A stretch of 13,938 nt of DNA from an uncultured Collinsella sp. (GTDB taxonomy: Bacteria > Actinomycetota > Coriobacteriia > Coriobacteriales > Coriobacteriaceae). The notes beneath the pieces are model-generated. The model did not search any database and was not told the origin of the DNA. It saw only the letters and a program-made list of their open reading frames with translations. Location: assembly GCA_958435545.1 (NCBI GenBank), contig CAUBGU010000041.1, positions 1 to 13,938 of the forward strand, in the 5' to 3' direction. The position numbers and the translations under genes were made by a program. This document shows positions 6,559 to 13,586 of the stretch, piece after piece. The number at the start of each line of letters is the position of its first letter. Position 1 is the stretch's first letter.

Positions 6559-7410
6559 TCATCTTTCCTGTTTCTCGATGTAGTTTTGCTTAATGACATG
6601 CGTCGCCCGTTCGTAGTCGCTGGCAACGTAAGCAGCGTACAGGGCATCGACAACCATAAGCTGGGCCATACGCGAAGCCATGGCACCGCTGCGGACCAAG
6701 GGTTCACTCGCAGCAACGCCGAGCACGGCATCGGCCATGGTGGCAAGCTTGGATGATCCATCTACTTTGGTAACGGCCACAACGGGACAGTTGTGACGTT
6801 GAGCCTCGACGGTGCAGTCCAGCACCTCTTGCGTCAAGCCCGAGTAGCTAAAGGCGATTGCCATATCGCCCTCATGCATGTTCTTGGCACATAAGAGCTG
6901 ATCATGCCAGTCGTCGTACAGATGGCACTCTTTGTCGACACGCATGAGCTTTTGCGCCAGGTCGTGCGCGACCAAACGAGAGGCACCAATACCGAACAGA
7001 TTGACCGCGCGTGCCCGCTTAAGACGGGCCGCGCATCGCTCCAAGACGGTGTAATCGAGCGTTCGCGCCGTCGCCTCGATCGTGCGCACGTTGCTTTTCA
7101 TCACCTTCCCCACGATACGTTCGACGCTGTCATCCATGGAGATGTCCTCGAGGGCTACGTCTTTCTTGTCACCTAAGAGCGCCAGCTCGGCAATCAGTTC
7201 GCGCTGGAACTCCTTGTAGCCCGCAAAACCCAAACGCTTGCAAAAGCGCAAAATGCTCGAGGGCGAGGAGAACGTGACATCGGCAAGACCGCGGACGGAC
7301 AGCCCGACCACCTCGTGCGGATGAGCGCTTACATATGCGATGACATTGCGTTCCGCCGGGCACGCGCTGAGCTCACGCTCGCGAAGCCGCAAAAGCAATC
7401 CGTTTGCCAT
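6559..7410 (-). CDS. murR: RpiR-family SIS-domain transcriptional regulator of the mur operon
   Basis: A 283-residue RpiR/MurR-type regulator. The N-terminal helix-turn-helix domain (about 1-77) holds LSVRGLADVTFSSPSSILRF followed by CKRLGFAGYKEFQREL. A SIS sugar-phosphate-binding domain (about 130-255) holds LFGIGASRLVAHDLAQKLMR and FSYSGLTQEVL. RpiR regulators with this layout control sugar-phosphate genes, and MurR orthologues respond to MurNAc-6-P, so the ligand is inferred from the adjacent murQ, murP and mupG. I prefer the ATG at 7410: GGAGG lies 8 bases upstream of it but only 1 base from the alternative GTG at 7419. It is the first gene of the operon. Two palindromes 35-85 bases upstream are candidate autoregulatory operators. 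Whether it activates or represses cannot be told from sequence. Confidence 0.9.
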   Translation of the reverse strand: MANGLLLRLRERELSACPAERNVIAYVSAHPHEVVGLSVRGLADVTFSSPSSILRFCKRLGFAGYKEFQRELIAELALLGDKKDVALEDISMDDSVERIVGKVMKSNVRTIEATARTLDYTVLERCAARLKRARAVNLFGIGASRLVAHDLAQKLMRVDKECHLYDDWHDQLLCAKNMHEGDMAIAFSYSGLTQEVLDCTVEAQRHNCPVVAVTKVDGSSKLATMADAVLGVAASEPLVRSGAMASRMAQLMVVDALYAAYVASDYERATHVIKQNYIEKQER

Positions 7411-7444
7411 CTCAAACACCTCCGTTGAGAAGAATTAAAGACCA

Positions 7445-7457
7445 ACGAACGATTCGT
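7445..7457. promoter_or_regulatory. Palindrome ahead of murR (candidate operator)
   Basis: ACGAA-CGA-TTCGT is a perfect palindrome with 5-bp arms, 35 bases upstream of the murR ATG, close enough to the expected transcript start to block RNA polymerase. I found no convincing -35/-10 pair here (the best -10-like match is TTTAAT nearer the gene), so the promoter itself is not annotated. Confidence 0.4.
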
Positions 7458-7476
7458 ACCGGATACAAACAGCTTT

Positions 7477-7495
7477 TGCGGTACATTGTGCCGCA
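7477..7495. promoter_or_regulatory. 19-bp near-perfect palindrome ahead of murR (candidate operator)
   Basis: TGCGGTACATTGTGCCGCA has 9-base arms around a central T, with only one arm position not complementary. It lies 67 bases upstream of the murR ATG and just past the hairpin that ends the VanZ transcript. The size and symmetry fit a dimeric helix-turn-helix regulator such as the adjacent RpiR protein. Confidence 0.5.
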
Positions 7496-7504
7496 TCGTG
7501 GCGC

Positions 7505-7533
7505 ACAAAGGGCGAGCGTTCTACCGCTCGCCC
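7505..7533 (-). terminator. Probable terminator between the VanZ-like gene and murR
   Basis: GGGCGAGCG (minus strand, 7525-7533) pairs perfectly with CGCTCGCCC (7510-7518) across a 6-base loop and is followed by TTTGTG. The stem is strong but the T run is short (three). It lies about 80 bases after the VanZ-like stop and isolates the mur operon from the genes upstream. Confidence 0.6.
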
Positions 7534-7614
7534 CTCAAATCCGACCGCTCGGAAATACGCGCGACACAAAATAATTCAACAAGGTCGCATTATCAGAAAC
7601 GGGTTTGTTACCGG

Positions 7615-8196
7615 CTAGCGCCTCGCATGGGCGCCGATCGGCCGAGTCGCATGGCGTACCAACGCCGCTGCCAGCAATACCAACAGCATAGCGGTGATAT
7701 AGCCCGCAGCATCGAATCCTAAATCGATAACGTCGAAATGCCTGCCGGGAACAAAGATCTTATGTACCTGATCGCCAACGGAGCAGGCGGCGCAAAAGAG
7801 CAATACGGGCACGCAACGGGAGCACACGCTCCACGGACGCCTGGAAAAGCAAGCCACGATCACCGAGGCGAACAATCCGACGAAGAAAAACTCTACGGTA
7901 TGGGCAACGCGACGGACGTTCGCGCCCACCCACATGCGAATGGAAGCAAGTCGGCCAGACCGGACATTCGAGGCAGCCGAATCGGTGCCCCCGGTCATTC
8001 CGTTCTCCGTCTGGGCTTCACCCGTGGCATCGGCGGCCTGAACGCCCGTAGCCTGACCCTCCACCACACGCGCGGTGGACTCGCTCAGCAACGACGTCTC
8101 CACCGCATTTTGCTCCGTCAGCACCCAGATGCCCGCCAGCGTTACAGCGAACAGAACGATCGCGGTCCATCCGATTATTTGTTTTACGCGCGCCAA
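7615..8196 (-). CDS. VanZ-family membrane protein
   Basis: A 193-residue integral membrane protein of the VanZ family, whose best-known member gives low-level teicoplanin resistance by an unknown mechanism; most members are uncharacterised. Hydrophobic segments fall at about residues 7-27, 99-117, 127-141 and 163-181. The family signatures are AHTVEFFFVGLF (98-109) and GDQVHKIFVPGRHFDVIDL (141-159), followed by an AAG like the usual NxxGA. Unusually, about 65 polar, low-complexity residues (27-90, rich in Thr, Glu, Ala, Ser and Gly) separate the first segment from the rest; this part is short in typical members. The start is TTG at 8196, with AGGAGG 7 bases upstream. It stands between the recombinase (105 bases upstream) and the mur operon, with a terminator before murR. 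Resistance should not be inferred. Confidence 0.8.
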   Translation of the reverse strand: MARVKQIIGWTAIVLFAVTLAGIWVLTEQNAVETSLLSESTARVVEGQATGVQAADATGEAQTENGMTGGTDSAASNVRSGRLASIRMWVGANVRRVAHTVEFFFVGLFASVIVACFSRRPWSVCSRCVPVLLFCAACSVGDQVHKIFVPGRHFDVIDLGFDAAGYITAMLLVLLAAALVRHATRPIGAHARR

Positions 8197-8301
8197 GGGC
8201 CAACCTCCTTTTTTTGAATATCAGCGAGTGTAGCCCCAAATGACATCGTCACCGTATCAAAATTTGAATCGCAACAGGAAGCGACAAAGCGACGCAAACC
8301 C

Positions 8302-8907
8302 CTACCCCGCCTCGCGCATCCAGCGATCGAACGTCCCCACGCACACGCCCAGGCACTTTGCCGCCTGGCTGCGGGTAATATCGCCCGCCTCATAGCTATC
8401 GCGCACCAGCTCAAACTGAGGAGGGCACGGCTTGCGGGGTCGACCGAAACGGACCCCTCGCGCCCGCGCCGCTGCAATTCCCTCCGCCTGGCGCCGATGG
8501 ATATTCTCGCGCTCCACCTGCGCCACGTAGCTCAGCAGTTGCAGCACAATATCGGCAATCAGGACGTTGGTCACATCCGGCGCGCCGCTGGCCCTAGCGC
8601 GCGTGTCAAGCAATGGCATGTCCAACACCACAATGGCAACCCCGAGCTCCTTGGTAATGCGTCGCCATTCCTCAAGAATCTCGGAGTAATTACGACCAAG
8701 TCGGTCGATAGAAAGCACCACCAGCACGTCCCCGTCTCCCAGGACGTGCAGCAGCTCGCGATAACGCGGTCGATCGAAGTCCTTGCCGCTCGCATGGTCG
8801 GCATAAATATTCGCTGAGCCCACGCCATAGGCGCCCAGCGCATCCAGCTGCCGATTCAGATTCTGATCGCGCGAACTCACCCGCGCATAACCGTACACCG
8901 TCGCCAT
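8302..8907 (-). CDS. Small serine recombinase (resolvase/invertase family)
   Basis: A 201-residue site-specific recombinase of the Tn3-resolvase/Hin-invertase type, cutting DNA through a serine nucleophile. The catalytic domain (about 1-130) has YARVSSRDQN with Arg9 and Ser11 matching the active-site Arg8 and Ser10 of gamma-delta resolvase, and SIDRLGRN with Arg69 and Arg72 matching its Arg68 and Arg71. A long helix (about 115-145) leads through GVRFGRPRKP to a C-terminal helix-turn-helix (about 163-200, ITRSQAAKCLGVCVGTFDRW). The length is typical, so it appears intact. The ATG at 8907 follows GGGGA; a TTG ten codons upstream has no ribosome site. No transposase, cargo or invertible segment is evident around it. 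An inverted repeat lies 19-57 bases upstream of the start and may be its binding site. It could act as a resolvase, an invertase or a domesticated regulator. Confidence 0.93.
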   Translation of the reverse strand: MATVYGYARVSSRDQNLNRQLDALGAYGVGSANIYADHASGKDFDRPRYRELLHVLGDGDVLVVLSIDRLGRNYSEILEEWRRITKELGVAIVVLDMPLLDTRARASGAPDVTNVLIADIVLQLLSYVAQVERENIHRRQAEGIAAARARGVRFGRPRKPCPPQFELVRDSYEAGDITRSQAAKCLGVCVGTFDRWMREAG

Positions 8908-8926
8908 CTCATCCCCGCTTTCTTGT

Positions 8927-8964
8927 AAACCTGCCAAAAGGGACAGGTTTATTTTGGTAGGTTT
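8927..8964. repeat. 13-bp inverted repeat upstream of the serine recombinase
   Basis: AAACCTGCCAAAA (8927-8939) and TTTTGGTAGGTTT (8952-8964) are complementary at 12 of 13 positions and separated by 12 bases. A related direct copy, GGACAGGTTTA, fills the spacer. The element lies 20 bases upstream of the recombinase ATG and overlaps a weak minus-strand TTGAGA-17-TAAACC promoter-like pair (8946-8974). It may be a recombinase binding or crossover site, an autoregulatory operator, or a leader hairpin. Confidence 0.65.
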
Positions 8965-9030
8965 TACCTCTCAAATAGCAGGTAAGCGGGCGGCCGAGCA
9001 GACGGCAAGGTACTCACGATTCAAATGCGA

Positions 9031-9054
9031 AGGGCGGTCCCGAAAGGCCGCCCT
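9031..9054 (-). terminator. Possible terminator of rnr
   Basis: AGGGCGG (minus strand, 9048-9054) pairs with CCGCCCT (9031-9037) around a 10-base loop 29 bases after the rnr stop codon. The position fits a transcript end, but the following bases (TCGCATTTG) do not make a proper T run, so the call is moderate. Confidence 0.45.
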
Positions 9055-9083
9055 CCGCTCCCCCACCATGAGTCGGGATTTGG

Positions 9084-11219
9084 CTAATGGATAAGCTTAA
9101 AGTCCAAGTGCCCACGCGTGGTATTGACGCGCGAGACCTCGATGATCACGCGCTGCCCCAGCTCGTAACGGGCGCCCGTGTCGGCACCTGTGAGCGTTAG
9201 CGCGTCCTCGTCGAACTCGAACCACTCGTTGCCCAGGCTCTTGATCGAAACCAAGCCTTCGACCTGCGTTAGATCCAAGCGCACAAAAAGGCCCATGCTG
9301 CTAACCCACGAGACGGTTCCGGCATAGCGCTCGCCCAGACGGTCCTCATAGTACTGGGCAATCTTGATCTTTTGCGTCGCATGGCTGGCGGCATCTGCCG
9401 CGCGCTCGGCATCGCTGCATGCGCGGCAGATCTGCGGCAGAATGCGCGGCAGCGACTCGCGCCCCTTGCCGATCAGCCGCGGCGTACGGACCAAGGCGTC
9501 CTTGCCGCCGAGCCGCTCATAGGCCAACTGCAGTTTGAGCACGCGGTGCACCACCAGATCGGGGTAGCGACGGATGGGACTCGTAAAGTGACAGTAGCAC
9601 GGCGCGGCGAGCGCAAAGTGGCCCTCGTTGCGCGGCTTGTACAGCGCGCGCTGCATGCTGCGCAGAAGCAGCGTGTTGACGAGCGGTGCGTTGGCCGTAC
9701 CGGCGGCAGCATCAACTGCAGCCTGCAGCTCATCGGGGCTCCCCAGGGCAATACCGGCAGCACGGCGATCGTCGATGATGCCTAGCTGCGCCAGCGCAAC
9801 GGCAGCACCGTGCAGGCTATCGGGGCTCGGATCCTCATGCACACGATAGCAGGCCTCGATATCACGGTCTGCCAGCCACTCTGCAACGCACTCGTTGGCG
9901 AGCAGCATGGCTTCCTCGATAAGCGACGTGGCACACGAACGCTCACGCGCCACAATCTGCACGGGCACTCCGTCCTCATCCAATAGAGCGCGAATCTCGG
10001 CCGTGTCAAAATCGACTGAGCCGCGGGCGCGACGAATACGACGGCGAAGTTCGGCGAGTTCGTTAGCGGCGACAAGGAAATCGCCGAGGTCGATGTTGTA
10101 GCCGCGGGCGGCCTCCTCGCACGCAAGACCGCGCTCAAGCGCTTCCTCGCGCGAGGTCTCGGCAGCCGCAACATCCTCGGCTGCACCCTCCAGCACCGAA
10201 TACTCAACCGCGCCGGCACGCACCAGCAGCGCCTCGGCGCCGTCATAGTCCATACGCACACGCGAGCGAATCACGCTGGGGTACGGATCGTAATGCCGCA
10301 CGCGACCCTGCTCATCGAGCTCGATATCGACGGTAAACGCAAGACGGTCCTCGTCAGGGCGAAGCGAGCACAGGTCACAGGACAGGCGTTCGGGCAGCAT
10401 GGGAAGCACGCGATCGGCCAGATACACCGATGTCGTACGATGGCGAGCCTCAAGATCGATATGCCCGTCCCAAGCCACATAGTGTGAAACGTCGGCGATA
10501 TGCACACCCAGCTTGTAGCCACCCTCGGGCGTGCGCTCCAACGAAATGGCATCGTCAAAGTCGCGCGCGTCGACCGGGTCGATCGTGATGACAAAGCGGT
10601 CGCGCAGATCGCGGCGGAGCGGGTCCTTAAGCGCCGCGGACACATCGAGCGAAAGCCCCTCGGCCTCGGCCAGAGCGGCCTCGGGATAGCTATCGGTATA
10701 GCCGTAACGCGCCATCACATATTGAACGCCCAAATCGGGCGCGTCATCTCCGCCAATGCGGCGTTCGATCGTCACAGTGCCCGATTCCAGGCGCGTCGGG
10801 TAGGTCAAAATGCGCGCGACAACGGCATCACCCGGGTGGACACCCAGACGATCCGCCGAGGTATCCTCGGGCAAAATGAAGAAGTCGGCCTTCAGGCGCG
10901 AATCGAGCGGCTCAATCACACCAAGCGGACCGGCGGTCTGGTACGTACCCACCACGCTTATGGCTGCGCGCTCAACCACGCCTTCGATCACGGCGCGCCG
11001 CTCACCGTGCGGGCTGTTCTTAATGCTCACGGCAACGGTATCGCCATCCATAATCTCGCGCTTGCCGCGGCCCATGACCTTGTAGTCGCCATTCTCGGTT
11101 ATGACATAGGCACTGTGCTCATGGAGCTGCACGCGCCCGGTCAGGCTCGGACGGCGTTCGCTGCGCACCGGCCCGCGCTGATTGCGAGCTCCACGCTTAT
11201 GCTTGTTATTGCGCCCCAT
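9084..11219 (-). CDS. rnr: Ribonuclease R (RNase II/RNB family exoribonuclease)
   Basis: RNase R degrades structured RNA from the 3' end and takes part in RNA quality control with trans-translation. The 711-residue protein has cold-shock-like OB folds at about 25-85 and 86-160, the RNB catalytic domain (about 195-560) and a C-terminal S1 domain (about 630-711, YAGTVSWVSSMGLFVRL). The metal-binding motif IDPVDARDFDDA spans 213-224, with Asp214, Asp220, Asp222 and Asp223 matching the four catalytic aspartates of E. coli RNase II. FTSPIRRYPD at about 545-554 is the second family signature. Compared with E. coli RNase R (813 residues), it lacks the N-terminal helix-turn-helix and the lysine-rich C-terminal tail, having a short basic N-terminus instead (MGRNNKHKRGARNQR). 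The ATG at 11219 follows AGGAGG by 4 bases. ftsX ends upstream with its own terminator, so rnr probably has its own promoter, which I could not identify. Confidence 0.96.
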   Translation of the reverse strand: MGRNNKHKRGARNQRGPVRSERRPSLTGRVQLHEHSAYVITENGDYKVMGRGKREIMDGDTVAVSIKNSPHGERRAVIEGVVERAAISVVGTYQTAGPLGVIEPLDSRLKADFFILPEDTSADRLGVHPGDAVVARILTYPTRLESGTVTIERRIGGDDAPDLGVQYVMARYGYTDSYPEAALAEAEGLSLDVSAALKDPLRRDLRDRFVITIDPVDARDFDDAISLERTPEGGYKLGVHIADVSHYVAWDGHIDLEARHRTTSVYLADRVLPMLPERLSCDLCSLRPDEDRLAFTVDIELDEQGRVRHYDPYPSVIRSRVRMDYDGAEALLVRAGAVEYSVLEGAAEDVAAAETSREEALERGLACEEAARGYNIDLGDFLVAANELAELRRRIRRARGSVDFDTAEIRALLDEDGVPVQIVARERSCATSLIEEAMLLANECVAEWLADRDIEACYRVHEDPSPDSLHGAAVALAQLGIIDDRRAAGIALGSPDELQAAVDAAAGTANAPLVNTLLLRSMQRALYKPRNEGHFALAAPCYCHFTSPIRRYPDLVVHRVLKLQLAYERLGGKDALVRTPRLIGKGRESLPRILPQICRACSDAERAADAASHATQKIKIAQYYEDRLGERYAGTVSWVSSMGLFVRLDLTQVEGLVSIKSLGNEWFEFDEDALTLTGADTGARYELGQRVIIEVSRVNTTRGHLDFKLIH

Positions 11220-11296
11220 GGCGCCTCCTAACTATCGATTGCGAACTCCAAAGAGTCTACCCAAATGATTCGCTTTCCTGCCGTCCCCTAGGGATC

Positions 11297-11329
11297 AAAA
11301 AACGGGCCGCCCCATAAGAGACGACCCGT
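11297..11329 (-). terminator. Intrinsic terminator after ftsX
   Basis: ACGGGTCG (minus strand, 11322-11329) pairs with CGGCCCGT (11302-11309), one G-T pair included, around a 12-base loop, and the stem runs directly into six T. It lies about 25 bases after the ftsX stop and separates ftsEX from rnr. Confidence 0.85.
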
Positions 11330-11354
11330 TGGAAGGGATGAATTCCAAGCATGC

Positions 11355-12275
11355 CTACACGCGCAGGTAGCGGCGCATGGCGATGGCAGAACCAAAGAGA
11401 CCGATAATCACACCGACCAGAATCAGCGCAGCATAGGTCACCAGGTAGTACTGCATCGGCAGGGCAAACGACATCCAGCCGATGCTCTCCTGCAGACGCG
11501 GAATCATCAGATTGCGCAGCAGCTCCAGAACGCCGATGGAAAGCAGCGAGCCCAAAATGGCCTGCAGCACGCCCTCGGTGATAAACGGGCCACGAATGAA
11601 GCCGTTGCTGGCGCCGACCAGACGCATAATCGCAATCTCACGACGACGCGCCGTGATGGACAGGCGAATCGTGTTGTTGATGAAGATGAATGCGATAAAG
11701 GTCAGAAGACCAACGAGCACCACGGCGGCGATGCGGATGTAGTTGGTCACCTGGAACAGGCGGCTCACTTCCTCCTGGCCGTACAGCACGCTCGCGTTGA
11801 CGTCGCCGTCATCCGCGATCTTCTGGAAATCGGCATCCTTCTTGAGCTTCTTTGCCGTGCTCTCGACCTTGGACGGATCGTCCATCTCAATAGCGAAGGA
11901 AGCCGGCAGCGGGTTCTGGCCATCGAGCGCGCTCATGGTGGCGTCAGCGTTGCCCGACATCTTGCTCGTATACTCGGCCAGCGCGTCGTCCTTGTCCTTA
12001 TAGGTCACGGACTTGACGTTATTCCACGTCTTAAGCTCGGCCTCAAAAGCCTGAACATCGGCCTGATCGGCGTCATCACTAATGAACGCGTTGATGACAA
12101 CCTGATCCTCGACGGTGCCGATCACGGAGTTCAGCATCGCAGAGCCCATGATGAACAGGCCGATGATAAACAGCGAAAGGAAGATCGTGATGACGGCGCC
12201 GAGCGAGGTAGTCCAGTTACGGAAGAAGTGGCTGATTGCCTCTTTGAAGGAGTAGCCCACGTTAGTTGGTGCCAT
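11355..12275 (-). CDS. ftsX: Cell division protein FtsX
   Basis: FtsX is the membrane partner of the ATPase FtsE; together they regulate peptidoglycan hydrolases at the division site. The 306-residue protein has the standard topology: a cytoplasmic N-terminus (VGYSFKEAISHFFRNWTTSL), a first membrane segment at about 23-47, a large extracellular domain (about 48-178) and three further segments at about 181-202, 232-254 and 277-299. The conserved TARRREIAIMRLVGASNGFIRGPF (about 208-231) is the FtsX cytoplasmic loop between segments 2 and 3. The ATG at 12275 lies 14 bp inside ftsE, with GGGAGG 11 bases upstream, so the two are translationally coupled. No hydrolase gene with coiled-coil or CHAP/NLPC domains is visible in the window. 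Confidence 0.96.
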   Translation of the reverse strand: MAPTNVGYSFKEAISHFFRNWTTSLGAVITIFLSLFIIGLFIMGSAMLNSVIGTVEDQVVINAFISDDADQADVQAFEAELKTWNNVKSVTYKDKDDALAEYTSKMSGNADATMSALDGQNPLPASFAIEMDDPSKVESTAKKLKKDADFQKIADDGDVNASVLYGQEEVSRLFQVTNYIRIAAVVLVGLLTFIAFIFINNTIRLSITARRREIAIMRLVGASNGFIRGPFITEGVLQAILGSLLSIGVLELLRNLMIPRLQESIGWMSFALPMQYYLVTYAALILVGVIIGLFGSAIAMRRYLRV

Positions 12276-13482
12276 AGTTGCCGTAACCTCCCCTCTCCTG
12301 GTCGCGGATGACGTGGCCGCCCTCGAGGGCGATCACGCGACGGTGCATGCTATCGACCATCTCGCGGTCGTGCGTGGCGACGATCACGGTGGTGCCGGTG
12401 CGGTTAATACGCTCAAGCAGCTTCATGATGCCCAGCGAGATCGCCGGGTCGAGGTTGCCCGTGGGCTCGTCGCAGATCAGCAGCGGCGGACGGTTGACCA
12501 TAGCACGGGCGACGGCAACGCGCTGCTGCTCGCCACCGGAAAGCTGGTCGGGCAGCGAGTCCATCTGATCGGCCAGACCGACCAGGCGCAGCACCTCGGG
12601 CACCTGGCTGCGAATGACGCCCTTGGGCTTGCCGATGCACTGCAGGGCAAACGCCACGTTTTCGTAGGCGGTCTTTTGCGGCAGAAGCTTAAAGTCCTGG
12701 AACACGGCGCCAATCTGGCGGCGCAGGAACGGAACCTTGCGGTTCTTGATCTTCATGAGGTCCTGACCGGCAACCAGGATGCGGCCGCTCGTCGGCTTGA
12801 CGTCGCGGTTGAGCGTCGACAGCAGCGTGGTCTTACCCGAGCCGGAGTGACCGACCAGGAAGACGAACTCGCCCGGATAGATCTCGATGTTGATGTCGTC
12901 GAGTGCAGGCTTGTTGGGCTGTGCCGGATAGATCTTGGTGACATGCTCCATAAGGATGACGGGCTCGACACCGGCCTGCTTGGCCATCTTCTTGCGGCTG
13001 GCCTGCGGATCGATGGGCGCAAACACCGACGTAAAATCGGGGTTGTTGAGCGCGTTATCGAGGCTTGCGACCTCGGCTGCCTGATCGCTCTCGACCACCG
13101 GGGCAGCAGGCTGCGTGGGGTCGGGAATAGCGGCAAAGAGACCGGACTGCGCAGGCTGAGGAGCCGGCGTCGCAGGGGCCAAGGGGTCGGGAATGCCGGC
13201 CATGGTAGGCTGCGGCGTGGCGGCACCAGCCTGAGGCTGCTCCACGCGAGCGGTCACGGCCTGAACGGGCTCAAAACCCGCCGTGCCGGAAAGCGCGACA
13301 TCGCTGGTTGGATTGTAGGCAAAGGGATCGGATGCCGGCTGTGCCTGATCTGCCGGCTGAGCGGGGGCCTGAGCAACAGGCTGGCCCTCTGAATCCGGAG
13401 TGGCGAAACGACTGCCCTGGACGCCTGCCTGCGTCTTGGGGGCATCATCGCCCGCACCGGAGGTACGGAAGTGGTTACCCAC
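12262..13482 (-). CDS. ftsE: Cell division ATP-binding protein FtsE with a long N-terminal extension
   Basis: FtsE is the ABC-type ATPase of the FtsEX complex on the cytoplasmic face of the membrane. The ATPase domain occupies about residues 173-395: Walker A GHSGSGKTT (211-219), Q-loop FQDFKLLP (261-268), signature LSGGEQQR (314-321), Walker B LLICDEP (334-340) and switch His371. FtsE is normally about 220-230 residues; this one has 406 because of an N-terminal region of about 170 residues rich in Pro, Ala and Gln, probably disordered, with two similar IPDP segments at 97-100 and 119-122. The GTG at 13482 has AAGGAG 6 bases upstream, and the frame is open throughout with host-like composition, so the extension appears genuine. 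An alternative ATG at residue 166 (MAKQAGVEPV) would give a normal-sized FtsE but has only a weak AAGAAG before it. ftsX overlaps the 3' end. Confidence 0.93.
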   Translation of the reverse strand: MGNHFRTSGAGDDAPKTQAGVQGSRFATPDSEGQPVAQAPAQPADQAQPASDPFAYNPTSDVALSGTAGFEPVQAVTARVEQPQAGAATPQPTMAGIPDPLAPATPAPQPAQSGLFAAIPDPTQPAAPVVESDQAAEVASLDNALNNPDFTSVFAPIDPQASRKKMAKQAGVEPVILMEHVTKIYPAQPNKPALDDINIEIYPGEFVFLVGHSGSGKTTLLSTLNRDVKPTSGRILVAGQDLMKIKNRKVPFLRRQIGAVFQDFKLLPQKTAYENVAFALQCIGKPKGVIRSQVPEVLRLVGLADQMDSLPDQLSGGEQQRVAVARAMVNRPPLLICDEPTGNLDPAISLGIMKLLERINRTGTTVIVATHDREMVDSMHRRVIALEGGHVIRDQERGGYGNYGTN

Positions 13483-13527
13483 TGGTGCTCCTTATCGTCG
13501 TGCGTTTAAACTACATGAGCGCTTTGT

Positions 13528-13552
13528 ATTTTAGCAGCATTAGCTTTGCTGC
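13528..13552 (-). promoter_or_regulatory. Candidate ftsE promoter with an overlapping dyad
   Basis: On the minus strand, TGCTAAAAT (13528-13536) is an extended -10 (TGn plus TAAAAT), about 45 bases upstream of the ftsE start; no good -35 stands 17 bases further up, which an extended -10 can tolerate. A dyad GCAGCA...TGCTGC (13534-13539 and 13547-13552) overlaps the promoter and might be an operator. Confidence 0.45.
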
Positions 13553-13586
13553 ACATAAGAAGCATGGCGTGGTTAGGGATCCCGTC

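Noticed and set aside
6549..6761. N-terminal extension of MurQ by 71 residues
   Set aside because: It reads through the end of murR in another frame and lacks family similarity; the ATG at 6548 has a ribosome site and the expected MurQ start.
7615..8196. Glycopeptide resistance gene
   Set aside because: Only the VanZ family membership is visible; there is no vanHAX or two-component system, and most VanZ-like proteins are not resistance factors.
8302..9030. Transposon or integrated element boundary around the serine recombinase
   Set aside because: I see no transposase, terminal inverted repeats bounding the gene, or target duplications within the window.
10500..11231. A 243-codon plus-strand open frame opposite rnr
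   Set aside because: Antisense to the 5' half of rnr, without a ribosome site or family motifs.
12313..13392. A 359-codon plus-strand open frame opposite ftsE
   Set aside because: Antisense to the ATPase motifs of ftsE, with no recognisable domain; another shadow frame.
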